Assembly (NCBI GenBank): GCA_940337035.1
Contig: OW679203.1
Coordinates: forward strand, 28,529,495 to 28,593,494
Direction: 5' to 3'
Source: Agriotes lineatus
Taxonomy: Eukaryota > Arthropoda > Insecta > Coleoptera > Elateridae
Length of the DNA: 64,000 bases
Shown: positions 13,601 through 24,682 of the stretch, piece by piece
How the letters are laid out: every line of letters begins with the position of its first letter
Position numbering within the stretch: position 1 is the stretch's first letter
The notes under the pieces: generated by a model
Told to the model about the DNA's origin: nothing
Databases searched by the model: none
What the model saw: the letters and a program-made list of their open reading frames with translations, nothing else
Made by a program: the position numbers and the translations under genes

Positions 13601-14993
13601 ATATTCCAATTCACTAAGTCAGTTCTACCTGATTTATCGGATACTTATTTGTTGTCTTTGCTCTTCTAGTTATCATTGCTTTTTTGCACTGTCCACTCCC
13701 GATTCTATTATGAACAAGGAAACTGCCCCATAACCATAGGCTATAGAAGAAATAAAACGCTCTTATGTCCACTTTGGTTCCAATAGAATCATGTTGTTAT
13801 AGTCTAAAACCAATTTAAGAGTAAATAGGGTCGTCCCGAAGGGGTATAGGACAATCCGAAAAATGTATGAGCATCTCTGCTAATATACGCATGGAAGTGG
13901 GAAGCTTTGCAAAATACATTTTCAGTAAATGAAGACAAAAGTAAAGCCTAAATCATTTGCTGAAGGCGTAATTTACTGATAAGCATCCAGTTCATGCTCA
14001 ATTTAAAACAACGTAGATTAACTTAAAATGTCCTGGCAGGCGTATTCGGTATTTTGTTATTCGGGGCTTTGACCTCAGTCAATGTCCAACGAGTGTGCGG
14101 GAGATATGCGAAGGCGGAAAAGAAGCATACATACAGGCAAATATCCGAAGTGATAGCAGATAGAGTTCCCTATGAAATTATTTCAACATATACGGTAGGT
14201 CAAAGACACTTCGGAACTGACCCATTAGTCCCCTTTTTCGTAATTAGGAAGCACGTAAAATCTGTTAAGAGCTACAGAATTACTTGTTTGCGACTCGTAA
14301 TCGCTGACTTGTGAGAAGCCGCAGATCGCCCTGGCGTATCAGTCGCAGTGCTTAGAGCTCGAAATGAGAACCCCAAAATAGCATTGTTAGTGTAAATTTG
14401 CAAGGCAAAGGCGACATAGAGTGCCAACATAATGATTTACCCAATGTTCTACTAAACAGCGAAGAAGAAAAACTTTGAAAACAATTAACTTCACAAATCA
14501 TAAATAAGGGCACCACTATTATTATAATGTAGCATTATGTCAGCATTGTAGTAGACAGTAATTTGACAGTTTTTAATTATATTAATTCAGATTTTTGTAT
14601 TTGTATTGTAATTAATCTGGATTGGTTTAAGGAATTCTCAAATCTAATTACAAATCCCTGCAATGAGTGCTTAATTAAGCTTGAAGAAAAGTTGCTAAAT
14701 TTAGTTTTTAACTGGTTGCCTCGGGTAAACCTCAAATGCACAAGATCCGTTCTACTGAAATGTATAAAATACAGGGATAATACAATGTAGAAATAAATTG
14801 TTAGATGTATTTAAGTATATACAAAATAATTCTTAGTTAATGAAAATATTATGTACATAAATATCAGAAACTAAAGTCCCTTCGGCATATTAGTTCGGTG
14901 TTCGTTTTTTGGAACATTCGACAACCCACACTGCATGTTGGCTTGGTCCGCTTGCTGTCCGTGGATCCTTTCAAAAAAGTTCAAAGACGGTAA
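10689..14993. other. Mostly non-coding, several overlapping short frames
   Basis: Open frames of 60-132 codons overlap on both strands around 10250-10830, 11190-11930 and 12990-13380. The longest (132 codons, plus strand, 11535-11933) begins with a hydrophobic stretch and then turns polar, but an unrelated 90-codon frame sits opposite it and I see no family motif. A perfect 9-bp hairpin, GCCCCTCTC/GAGAGGGGC, lies at 11695-11721. No gene is called. Confidence 0.5.
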
Positions 14994-15137
14994 ATGCGGG
15001 TGATCCGTAGGTCTGATATACTCGAACCAACAGAACTGAAACAGGCTATATTTGCGGCTATATTTGGGGCCGAATCCATTAGGGTACGTACTAGGAAAGG
15101 AGCTTCAGGCAACGGGGCCAGGACCTACAGCTGGTAG
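14994..15137 (+). pseudogene. Possible Gag (ORF1) fragment of a non-LTR retrotransposon
   Basis: A 47-codon plus-strand frame with an ATG at 14994 and stop at 15135-15137. Its middle reads RRSDILEPTELKQAI, then GAESIRVRTRKGASGNG. This recalls the short block before the zinc knuckles in R1/Jockey-type ORF1 proteins, where an acidic helix and AI..A are followed by VRSLRPA..GTQTA. No CCHC knuckles follow and the frame closes at once, so if real it is a small fragment. The short length makes chance a serious alternative. Confidence 0.25.
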
Positions 15138-15456
15138 TCAGGATCAGGTTCAGGTTCAAGTCTTAAGTGTCGTTAACTAGCTTCGGATTTTCCTTTTATA
15201 CTCTATTGGGACATTTCTAAAGGAGATTGAAGAGAGAACTGCGTGGCGTACCGGTTTACACTTCCGCGCATAGCGGCTAGGATGGCCTTATCGAAAATTC
15301 GAACGCTATGGAGACGTGAGTGAAGATTGTAACAGGAATTAGCGGCATTCAAATTTACAGCACACTATTTGTGCTTTAGGTAAATTTGATGCGGAGTCAA
15401 ACGTTACAGTATAGATCCGGTCAAAACGTACTTGGTTAATTAAGTCCTTTAGTGCA

Positions 15457-15523
15457 TTTAACACGTTAGGAGTGATTCTTGTAATAGAAACAATATTTTA
15501 TACTGTTTAAAGCTAGCTTATTG
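15457..15523 (+). repeat. Dispersed repeat pair 3, copy 1
   Basis: TTTAACACGTTAGGAGTGAT, then TGTAAT-GAA, ATACT-TTTAA and GCTAGCTTAT, is shared in the same order and orientation with 16969-17034, with about ten differences over 65 bases. The two copies are about 1.5 kb apart. AGGAGTGATCCTTATC at about 15587 may be a third, shorter match. Confidence 0.6.
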
Positions 15524-15879
15524 TTTCCTGAGAGAAACAATGAGTAAGGCACTTTTACTGGTTATTGAATTCTCACGTTCAAAATTCAGGAGTGATCCTT
15601 ATCATCCCCTGGCTCGAGGAGCAAACCGCCGTAGTTTCCATTCAAATGTAGGCAGTGAGGTAAGCTAGGCTTAATTTAATTTGGAGAGTGACGACTGACC
15701 TACTTGTGTCTGCGCTTTACTCTTGTGCCTTGGAACGTCGAAGGTGCCTAAAAAGGCATGCCGGCCAATAAAATGTTTGAAAATGAATATCGAATTATAA
15801 CTTCCAATTTTTTACAATTGCCTGAAATGCTCCAGCCGCCGCCGACATGAATCGGGCAGGGTGACACTTAGCTTCTATA

Positions 15880-16360
15880 AATTTCAGAATGGGAGTTTCG
15901 CGCGTTATCCATATATTCCTGCATGAAACTTCACAGTCTATAAAGTGAGCTGCTCGATCCTCAGCGGCACTGATTTTAATTTAATTTTTAGCGCTGGGGC
16001 GGGATATTAAAAGTTTTATGCCGGAAGCGTAAACAGAGCGCGGTGTTATGATTTTGGCACATTATCGCTTCTTAAAGTGGCAGTTATGGGCATAATTTTG
16101 AACGAGCGTGGAGTATTGGATTTTTATGCTCGCGACGATCATCCCTTTTATTTATACACCACTTCAATGGCCTAAGGAGAATATTAAATTCTCGGTTTTC
16201 TTTATGATTTTCACTAGGTTTAAACATTTTTATTCTACATCAGGAATGCCATGCAAACCGCCTGCGTACTGCACCCGGAAATAGCAGTTCTCAAATTAAC
16301 TAACGATAATTAATTATCGCGGATTGAAACAAAGCCTTTGGCGGTGTTACTCGTTAAAAG
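15880..16360. promoter_or_regulatory. Possible homeodomain-rich cis-regulatory stretch
   Basis: Within about 480 bp there are several TTTTATG/TTTATG strings (near 16013, 16120 and 16200), an ATTTTAATTTAATTTTTAG run, and a perfect 16-base palindrome, CGATAATTAATTATCG, at 16304-16319 with a TAATTA core. TTTATG and TAATTA are textbook Caudal/Abd-B-like and homeodomain cores. The stretch is less AT-rich than its flanks and has no coding signal. That it is an enhancer is inference from motif content only. Confidence 0.2.
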
Positions 16361-16968
16361 CACTGTGATGCGTTCCCTGGAGATAGGAAATCGCTCAATG
16401 AAATAAATAATGGCGGACTAGCAATTTCTGGCGTGTGGCATGCTAAACTGTAATATATTTACACCTCAACACTCCTATCGAATCAAATTTAACGCTTTTG
16501 AATCAATGGATGGAAGTTCTCCATTTGGATTATTCCTGCAATTCTGCTCAAGATCTCTAAATATTCTTCTATTATAGAAAATACCTTTTTATCCATTGGC
16601 CTAGTATTCATACTTTACCTGTGATGGATCTATAATATAAACATTTCCCAAGTAACACTGTTAATCGTGAGATGTAATAAACGTGTTACCTATAGTTTTA
16701 GATCCACTGAGCTAATTTTGATGGCTTAATGTGCACGAAATTTCAGCTATTATTAAGCCTGCAGGCGGTGCATTTCATTCCAGTATGTTTTAGTACTAGC
16801 ATTATGTACTGTAATTTAACGTTAATCGTAGTACAATATGTGTATCTGCATTTGGAGGCTAAATTCGATTATAGTCACAATCTGGAAGCTAGTCAAGTTC
16901 ACTCTTTTTGGCTATATAAATTCAAATTTTGGTATTTGTAAAAATCCGGTTATACCTAGCCAAAACGT

Positions 16969-17034
16969 TTTTAACACGTTAGGAGTGATTCCTGTAATGG
17001 AATAAATATATCATACTATTTAAGGCTAGCTTAT
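16969..17034 (+). repeat. Dispersed repeat pair 3, copy 2
   Basis: Second copy of the 65-bp sequence at 15457-15523. Flanks on both sides are unrelated, so this is a small dispersed element or the remains of a segmental duplication. Confidence 0.6.
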
Positions 17035-18555
17035 GCAGCTAAATTAAGTCGCTGCTTGGCTAACCTAATTTTTACACTGGGATCCAGACAGTTTGGAGCT
17101 TTATAATTTTATATTTCAAATCTGTTGGTTTGATTTGTATGGCGGAAGATATATATGCAGGGGACTAGATAAGATTCACCCTTCAAGAGAAACTGACATT
17201 TATTTTGAGGAAGTGTACAATATTTTTAGTTAGTGAAATTGTTCATTTTAAATTGATCTTTTAAGGTTTTTTATTACATTATTACAATTGTAGCTCCCAA
17301 TACGTTATAGATATAAATATATGCATATTAGCTATGGTTGTGTAATATTTATGTATTTGTGTGTTAGCATCAGTTCTCACACACTTCAACCGTTTATGGT
17401 TTTTAGAAGAATATCAGTTATATGACATTCGTTACTTTTTGGGTTTCTTTTGCGTTTTAGCTTCATTCGAGTCACTTAGTGGTTTGTGCTCTCAGGACTT
17501 TAGGGGTGATCGCATTGCTTAGAACCGCTTAGCGCGTATTTATTTAGTTGGTCACCTACTAAGTTAAGTCAAACTCGAGTCGTTGTTTTGAGCTAGTCGG
17601 TTGCATGTTACGTTTGACAGCTGCCAAAAATTTCGCAACATATTCTAGTGGTTTTCTAGAAAAAATTACTTGATGCGAAAAGCTGTTTGGCTACAACTTA
17701 ATTGCGAGGTCTAATACTTGTTATCTGTAATTTCGAACCTGTTTGTTTTTAGATAATCCAATATAATCCACATTTCTCCATTGGGCCAAGCAACTCATAA
17801 CCTGCATCGTTCAGATCGTGTTTGGGCGTCATTCCTGTTTAGGCTATTATTTACTTAGAAAACACAAAGCAAAAACTGCGATGATGACACCGAATGATAA
17901 AGTACAGAGCAATACATTAGGAAGCAAAAACATAATATAATTGGGCAGCTTTAAGTAATTAAGGACAAGATTCAAAAGAAATAAGAGGTACCTTTTTTGA
18001 AGAAGGTGATAAAAGAAATAAAAATATAATAGTCAAAAAGTAGCGACTCAAATATTCATATGTGGTAGTAAACTATAAATACCAGCAAAAAGAAGCAGCC
18101 GAATAAATGCAGCCGAAATAACAGTTTTAAGAACAATGCGGAAAAAGGCAGGAAGATAAAACATAAAACATAAAGTAGTTCCGTACCAGAAAATGCAGAT
18201 CTAGGAAAACTTGGAAAAATGATAAGAAACAAACAACATTAGAGAGAAACGGTCGCTGGGAGACAATTAACAATTGATCCCAGAATATGAGGGAATGAAA
18301 AAATAAAATCAATTCAATTCAATAGCCTTCCACTTCATAGTAGAAAGACTTTTCAGTCGGATTTTCTCGCGAGGATTATCTTTCCAACTCTATGGTGGCA
18401 CACATGCCTACTGCATCAAATGGAATTCAGCCATTGTTACAGAATCATCTTAACTGTATAACGATACCTTGGTTTAGCCCTTCCGTCGAGACGTTGAAGT
18501 TAAATGAACCTTCTCGTACACCTAAGTATTTTCATACGTATTTTCTTTGCTTAAT

Positions 18556-18890
18556 TACCTCGCTAGCTCAGAATACATTAAGCCCTATGAAATACCCCAA
18601 CCGTGGTTACGAATGATCAGTATTTGCCAAAAACAGGGAGCTCGTCCGCACCTGTAGTGTTCTCGGGCTGAACCTAACTTCAAACAACTTGCATAAAAAA
18701 GCCAGTTTGTTTACGCAGATATTTTAACTTTAAAACACCTATAACTATACAAAAACATACTATACGCTAAACTGTTTGGCCATTCATAAACAGAAATATA
18801 AAACTAAAATGGAAATCTACGTGCGATACAGGTTAGGGCTACTCCCACGTACCTTTATACATACATAAAACTATATTAAAGTAGAACCAC
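18556..18890 (+). repeat. Dispersed repeat family 2, long copy 1
   Basis: Aligns over its length with 33255-33536. Shared blocks in order are GCTAGCTCA (18562/33273), an ATACCCCA block, CCTGTAGT-TT-TCGGG, ACTTCAA-CA, a GCCA-TTT-TTTAC block, AAAACAC and ACATACATAAAAC near the right end. This copy carries insertions of several tens of bases relative to the other. It has no coding capacity, so it is probably a SINE or MITE of unknown origin. The TAGCTCA near the left end resembles a tRNA A-box core, but I do not see a B box. Confidence 0.6.
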
Positions 18891-20183
18891 TTCAACCGTC
18901 GTTAAAGCTCGGAGGTTAAACTGCCTGAAGTCGACCCTGTCTGAAGGTACAGGACAGGGGTACACGGTTGCACGGCGGCACAATTTCCATACCTAAGCGC
19001 CTTTCTTTAATCGTGAATCTAACAAACCTGTAAGTATTGAGTTGCCTGGTAATTGAGCCATGATATCTGCTGTATGCCCTCGAATTGGGCTCTACTCGGA
19101 TTGCATTACCAAACCTTGAACGGCGTGATACGTGGAATTCCACCACACAAAATGTGGGAGAAACTACAGTGACTGATAACTGGTGAACAAAATGGCGGTT
19201 GGCGTGCCCACAATGGAAGCCACAAATATACGTGGCTGCTTCTCAATTTGTGTACTCACCCGTTACTCGATAAAATGGCGTTTGATAGACACACAAACAA
19301 AGCTTGCTGCATCCAAACTTATGCAATAGCTTCAACATTGCAAAGATTTTGGAAGCTGCTTCTATTTAATTTGCCGTAGGTAATTCTGAACAATGCACTT
19401 GGAGCCGTTCACCCACATGGAGTTTAAAGAAAGACCTGCCGGCTAATACACTATCTCCCGCGGAAAGTGCGTAAGTTAAAAATTCCCGCCAGCACCGCTG
19501 AAGGATCATGATGGGGTCCCTGAACACACATAAATATAAGCGATGCACGCAGAGGCTCACCCTTTCACCTATGCTAAATTACACTGAGTAAATCTAATTA
19601 ACAGTAGTATGCGAATACAAACTGTCTATAGCTACCGATATAAACATGAAAATAAACCATTCAGGGCCAAAAACTGAACTTGTAGATAACAAGCTTTGAA
19701 GACCATCTGAGTTCATATATTATGTTGATCAGCCTTATTTTATTATTTCCCTTCTATTATTGTTAAATATTTTTTGTATTATATTAAAATTGAGCAGACA
19801 CAACAGCTTAGTTTGAATTATATTACCTCTTTGTGTGAGCAATTAAAAATATGATTATTTAATTATTCTTTTACGATAGTAAAGGTATGTTGCTCTTTCT
19901 ATATTTCATTCATTTGCAACTTATTAAAACTTATGCGCCTGCTAGCAATTTGAGACTCGTATGTGCAGGGTTAGGTTGGTACACTGTTGATAAATTTAGC
20001 CATTGTGTGGCAAATTCTCGGTTCTAACGAATTACAGAAAACCTTAAAACATGAATCTCAAAGAAAGCTGTTCGAAACATATAGAATTCAACGTATTTTG
20101 AATACAAATTAACGAACAAACAATCAGTTCACATCAGGTAAATTATTCCAATGCTTTTATAAGATTCAATTATTTTGGCTAAT
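18891..20183. other. Non-coding stretch, nothing recognised
   Basis: Two minus-strand frames of 76 and 64 codons (18916-19146 and 19366-19560) have no family resemblance I can name. The rest is AT-rich unique sequence. Confidence 0.5.
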
Positions 20184-20413
20184 CTATGCAAAAGGACGCC
20201 AACTTGCTATGTTTTTCCTCCAAGAAATGTCGATCCCGCTTCCGGTCTCCTCGAAAAGACGCCAAGCTTGTATTAGCTTCCTGGAAGGGTTTTCAGCTGC
20301 TGCTGCTTGCTTCTGCATCACGAACCAAGCCTCCTCTAGCTCCTGCATCTTGATGTCCTCTTTTCGCAGCTCCCAATCTTGTCAATCTCAGCTTCGAGGA
20401 CGAACATAGCCAT
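20184..20413 (-). pseudogene. Unidentified coiled-coil-like coding fragment, frameshifted
   Basis: On the minus strand a frame from 20413 begins MAMFVLEAEIDKIG and closes after about 25 codons. The adjacent frame carries on with ELRKEDIKMQELEEAWFVMQ, KQAAAAENPSRKLIQAWRLF and EETGSGID to a TAG at 20184. Joined by one frame change near 20375, the two give a charged, heptad-like helical sequence of about 75 residues. Together with the 60-codon frame at 20749-20931 this looks like real coding sequence. I do not recognise the protein. It could be a retrocopy, a decayed host exon, or chance. Confidence 0.3.
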
Positions 20414-20748
20414 TTTAACCACACCTGACCTCCACAAACAGGGAAATAAATAAAACGCACAACTGGGCTCCAAATATTTACTTTTATCAACAAAATTTAT
20501 CAAAATTGGGAAGCCAACTAATACACAAGCTCTCGACTTGGCTTCCTCAATAAACATTAACAAACGACTCGCTATGTCACCATAGCAACATGGTTTACAA
20601 TTGTTTATCTGTAAGTGTTTGATCTTAATTTCTAATTGTTTTCGTAAATTTCATTCAGGAAACTCTAACCACAAAATTGGTCGCACTTTTTGACTTTGAG
20701 TTAATAAACACTAATTAAAACGCCACTAGCACATTCTTATAGCCTTCG

Positions 20749-20931
20749 TTAGTTTTCAGATTGCTTCTTGTATGCTCTTTGCATGTTTGTGCCTTCTTGC
20801 ATTGGGGTTAACTCCTTTAGCTGAGTCATCGATTCTTGGCATTCCGATATCAATTCAAATGCTGCATTAAACCTCTGTAACGCTTCGAAACGCCTTTGTA
20901 CTAAAGCGAGTTCATTATCGTGTCCTGACAT
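20749..20931 (-). CDS. Hypothetical 60-residue coiled-coil-like frame
   Basis: A minus-strand frame starting at an ATG (20931) reads MSGHDNELALVQRRFEALQR, then FNAAFELISECQESMTQLKE, and ends with a basic tail KKQSEN. The hydrophobic spacing and charge suggest an amphipathic helix. It lies about 340 bp upstream of the similar-looking minus-strand fragment at 20184-20413, so the two could be exons of one gene, but the frame ends in a stop and I see no convincing splice donor before it. The family is not recognised. Confidence 0.25.
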   Translation of the reverse strand: MSGHDNELALVQRRFEALQRFNAAFELISECQESMTQLKELTPMQEGTNMQRAYKKQSEN

Positions 20932-21359
20932 TTAACAATTATTCTGTCAGTCATCATAAACTTATCTACATTTGCCATATTGAGCCAAAATTTGATTTCA
21001 TGCTAATCGCAACCCTGACGATATTGTTGTTTACAATTACTAACCTTTGTTAATTAATTACAGTTATTGCTAATTATGCTTTATGTAATTATCGATGTTT
21101 ACTAGTGACTCAAACTATTACAATAAATGCAATACCAATTCTGGCCTATTTGAATCTTTCAATAACATTCGTAAGCTAGAAATGCAACCAAAATTGCTGT
21201 AAGCATCATACCATAACAATAGTTACGAGCGTGAAAATTTAATAGCTGCAAAATATTTAAGATTTTCTCTTTTTTCGACTTAGCCCATGTCGGAATATCA
21301 AATAAACGTCTACTTATTGAGGGCTTTGTGCGACTAGCGTTTTGCAAGCACACATTTAC

Positions 21360-22555
21360 TTATGGTTTATACAAATTTGTGGCTTCTGACCCGCGAAATT
21401 TACCTTTGCAACTGAAGAACTGTCGCAGGGCGTCCGTCGTTTAGAGAAATGATTGATTTAATGTTTTCTAAACAATGTTTTATTGCATGTGGCTTCCATG
21501 GCGAACCAAAACAAACACATTCGGTGTATCATTTAATTTAAGGCAATTATCCAACTACTCATCAACTGATGGTTTAGGGAAATTACAAGGTTTTCTACAG
21601 TCTACTAAAAATAACGCCTGAAAAAGTAAATTGCAAAACGAATTTTCCAGCAATTGGGCTTCAAAAAGCTTGCACCAGCCAGTAACAAATTTAATTCCAG
21701 ATATCGCGCTTAAGAAACAAATTGCTCGAGTGGCCTAGATTGGAGACATCTTGTTGCTGCGTTAACTAGCCGTCAAGTGTCGCTAATGATCTCCAAACGC
21801 AGAAAGAGTCTGAAATTCTTCTCGGGGCACAAAGATAACTTTTTCATTAGGGATTTGGCAATCTGCTGCACCGGCCCGATGTAAAATTGTTTCAGGTCCA
21901 TGATTTTGTGCTGAATATCATTACTGCGTCGGAAAAAGGGTTATCAAACCACCGCAAGCGCGTTTATATAACGCAATATGCGGATCCGTAATAAAACCCG
22001 GTTTAAAATACCAAATAACTGTCAAAGCTTATGAAGCGATTACCACAAATATTTACACCTATCGCAACCGTCATAATATAGGGCGAACTATGAAATTATA
22101 GATGCATGCAAGGGGCTTGTATTCGGTTAACGAGCACTGCATTCAAATTGATTATTGCTGTCCGTTTTCCATAGAACGGAGGTAGAATCATAAATCAAGG
22201 CAGCCTCTGAACCCTTCATGCTAATTTGATTCGAATTGGGCACCAAACATCAGCTGAAACCGCTTTGTTGGAAATTAAATATTTACTCCTAGAATGTGTA
22301 TTTATCCATTAGTTTAATTTTTATAATGTGTAAATTACTATCAATAGAGGTTATGCGGTCCGTTGAGGCTGTTTGTCAATGAATGTGCGAATTTAGGTTA
22401 GGTCAAATGATAAGTGATGAAGACAGCAATAGCACTTACTTTTATTTTTAAAAATACATGGCCATTCATATATGTATCAAAGGTACACTTAGAAACAGAT
22501 TAGGTAAAAAGAACAATTTACAAGTAAATTCCCAACAAAAGTCCAACAATGCGTA
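21360..22555. other. Non-coding stretch, possible conserved non-coding DNA
   Basis: No open frames of note. Composition is mixed, with several AATTTAATT-type homeodomain-like cores (about 21530, 21690 and 22312). Nothing else is supported. Confidence 0.4.
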
Positions 22556-22862
22556 ACCTGTAGCTAAACGAACGAGCCAGAGTCCCTGTCGTAAATATGC
22601 TCAACCGATCAGATAAACTGGAAAAGGACCAACTTCTTTTTTAATGCTCAAAGAAATTAGACATAATGCTGAATATGCAATGAATGATTATGCAGTGCCT
22701 TCTCCAGGCCATCTCTTAGTTATATAGCCCCGTTGACGCAAGTAGAAGGGTTTTATGATTTAGCGGTTGCCCAAGAAGTTCATAGTATTCTTGAGATACA
22801 ATGCACTATTATCCCGTGCTTGGAAAACTAGGATATCGAAATTCGAATCTTATTGGGAACTT
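22556..22862. repeat. Dispersed repeat family 1, copy B
   Basis: CTGTAG-TAAA-GAACGA, TCTGTCGTAAATA-GCTCAACCGA and ATTAGACATAATGCT-like blocks match 44066-44260, and the segment from about 22725 matches copy A from about 3152 (GACGCAA-TAGAA-GGTTT, then TTCTTGA). This copy lacks the right half of the family unit. Confidence 0.55.
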
Positions 22863-22889
22863 CTCGGCTAGTTACGGAGTTCTTTATTG

Positions 22890-23340
22890 CTCGCCTTATG
22901 TTCACGGGTGGCCACTTCGACTTGCTTTTGTTATCGAAAAAATTTAGGTAAATCTCCGTGCCGTAGAGCTGGATCTGTTCAATTATAAAGGAATTAAAAC
23001 CAGATTGAGTTAACAAAAGATATATAATCGCCAAAAAATGAATACAGAGTACTTTCAAACGTTATTTCAGCTTCGAAGCGTCTCTATTCGGATGCTGGCC
23101 GAGAATGCCCCCATCTCCATTGTGCCGCGTCCAAGGGCCGGTGATTTCCTTGCTCGTGTCGATCCCATAACACAGAGCCCATTGTTTTTGTAGGCACTGT
23201 TTCTGATAGCTGACACCCCATTAACCGATAGGAATTTGGGAACAGCTCGATCGTAGGGATCGGGGCTGAAGAACGTGCCCAGACACCATAAGAAATCTTT
23301 AACACGGCCTTTCCTGACTGAACTGAGTGTCCTCACTCAG
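22890..23340. other. GC-richer patch with two overlapping minus-strand frames
   Basis: Compared with its flanks this patch is GC-richer and shows two long overlapping minus-strand frames (23067-23336, 89 codons; 23084-23305, 73 codons). One contains CLGTFFSPDPYDRAVPKFLS, the other TVPTKTMGSVLWDRHEQGNH. Both look locally protein-like, so at most one can be genuine. No family is recognised. It could be a host exon or a decayed transposon segment. Confidence 0.25.
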
Positions 23341-23636
23341 GTAACACGGCACGGAAGCCTGAAACTTATACAGAATGTCTGAGACAGAGCACCTTGACAA
23401 GTAAAATAAAATAAAAAAATGAACTCCGCAGGTTGCACTTCTTAGGTAACAGCAATCAAACCTATACCCTAATAGAATACAATACACTGGGCCCAGTTTA
23501 TTAATTAATTAATAAAAAGTTGAAAAAAAGTAAAATATCTACATATAATAATTAAAAATTTGGTCACGTCACCAGTGGCCTTGCGCCCGCATACCTCAGT
23601 GACCCCAGGCATATGATGTGAATACCACTACCATTC

Positions 23637-23710
23637 GACCACAATGTGTTCCCGCCAAAACAGAACTATGAGTTACCTGTACTTGACCACAAAGTGTTAC
23701 CGCCGAAGCC
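23637..23710. repeat. Short direct repeat
   Basis: GACCACAA-GTGTT-CCGCC occurs near 23637 and again near 23689, about 53 bp apart, just downstream of the integrase remnant on its own strand. Confidence 0.45.
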
Positions 23711-23775
23711 CATAGCAAGATAATCACAAAATATCCCTGACCCTTACCATCACTCTCTATTGTCACCCGACTCTC

Positions 23776-24435
23776 CTACTCGAATCGGATCCATGGCCTG
23801 ATGTTATCCACACCAGCCACACTGTGATACCTCATATTATTAATTTTCTCGTCCCATTTCTTTTCAGCTTTATTTGCTCCCATGGTAGCTAACGAGTCTG
23901 TTATAGTTTTGTTATAGCGCTCAACCTGCCCGTTTCCGCGAGGCATAGCCACTGCATTTAAATGATGTTTAATGCCAACTTTCAAACAGAAATCTTTGAA
24001 TTCATTACTCGTAACTGAGGTTTCTCTATCACTTATCAGCCTATTGGGGACTCCGAAAACTTTAATCACATCATTGAGAACCCTTATTGTTGATTTAGAG
24101 TTAGTGGTTTTTACTGCATAGATTAGGATAAATTTTGTAAAGGCGTCAATTATAACAAGAACATGTGTATTACCTGTCGTGCTTCTGATAGGCCCTAAAT
24201 GATCGATGTGAATAGTGTGAAATGGTTTTGGAATTTTTTTAATAGGGTGCAATTCTCCGTAGGGTTTACCTGAAGGTGATTTAAAATATAAACAATTTAA
24301 GCGGTTTTTCACATACTTCTTAATAAATCTACGCATCTTCGGAAACCAATATTGACTTGCAACCAACTCATAAGTCTTTGCAAAAGCAAAATGGCCAACA
24401 TCGTCGTGCGTCATACGCAACGTTATGTAATAGTA
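23776..24435 (-). pseudogene. Ty3/gypsy retrotransposon integrase remnant
   Basis: This is the longest open frame in the window (214 codons from the first ATG, open a further 5 codons upstream). It encodes the zinc-binding domain and catalytic core of an LTR-retrotransposon integrase, which inserts cDNA into the host chromosome. The zinc domain has H5 and H10 (H-x4-H), followed by YWFPKM, but the first cysteine of the C-x2-C pair is Arg40, with only Cys43 kept. The catalytic triad is intact: D73 in HIDHLGP, D131 in LISDRE, E167 in NGQVERYNKT, with exactly 35 residues between the second and third. The frame ends soon after, without the C-terminal GPY/F module. Upstream (higher coordinates) it is cut at about 24436 by a fold-back repeat. 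No reverse transcriptase, RNase H, protease or LTR is visible, so it is an isolated, dead fragment. Confidence 0.9.
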
Positions 24436-24546
24436 GGCTCTTCCGGATTATGCCGTGGTCATTTAGAAAACTTCTGAAGAAGCTGACAGCATCTTCACCG
24501 AAACGTCGGCTTTAAAACGACCACCACGGCGCAACCCGAAAAAACC
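24436..24546. mobile_element. Small fold-back element with an imperfect terminal inverted repeat
   Basis: The left end, CCGGATTATGCCGTGGTC (24444-24460), and the right end, CACCACGGCGCAACCCG (24522-24538), are imperfect inverted repeats with matching T/A-rich outer flanks. The centre has a second stem, TGAAGA/TCTTCA, and the near-palindrome CCGAAACGTCGGC. The block abuts the integrase remnant exactly where its frame is broken. Similar AGATGCTGTCAGC...GAAACGTCGG sequence is, as I remember it, scattered through many invertebrate genomes, but I cannot name the element. Confidence 0.5.
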
Positions 24547-24682
24547 TATCGTCATAGATAACAGACCTGAAAATCTGCGTTCAACCTCTGAGACCTTTTT
24601 AATAAATTAAATATACTTGTCCAAATTATGTCAAAAGGATGAATTTAATACTTTCTCAGGAATAGAAACCACTTGGAAAGCT

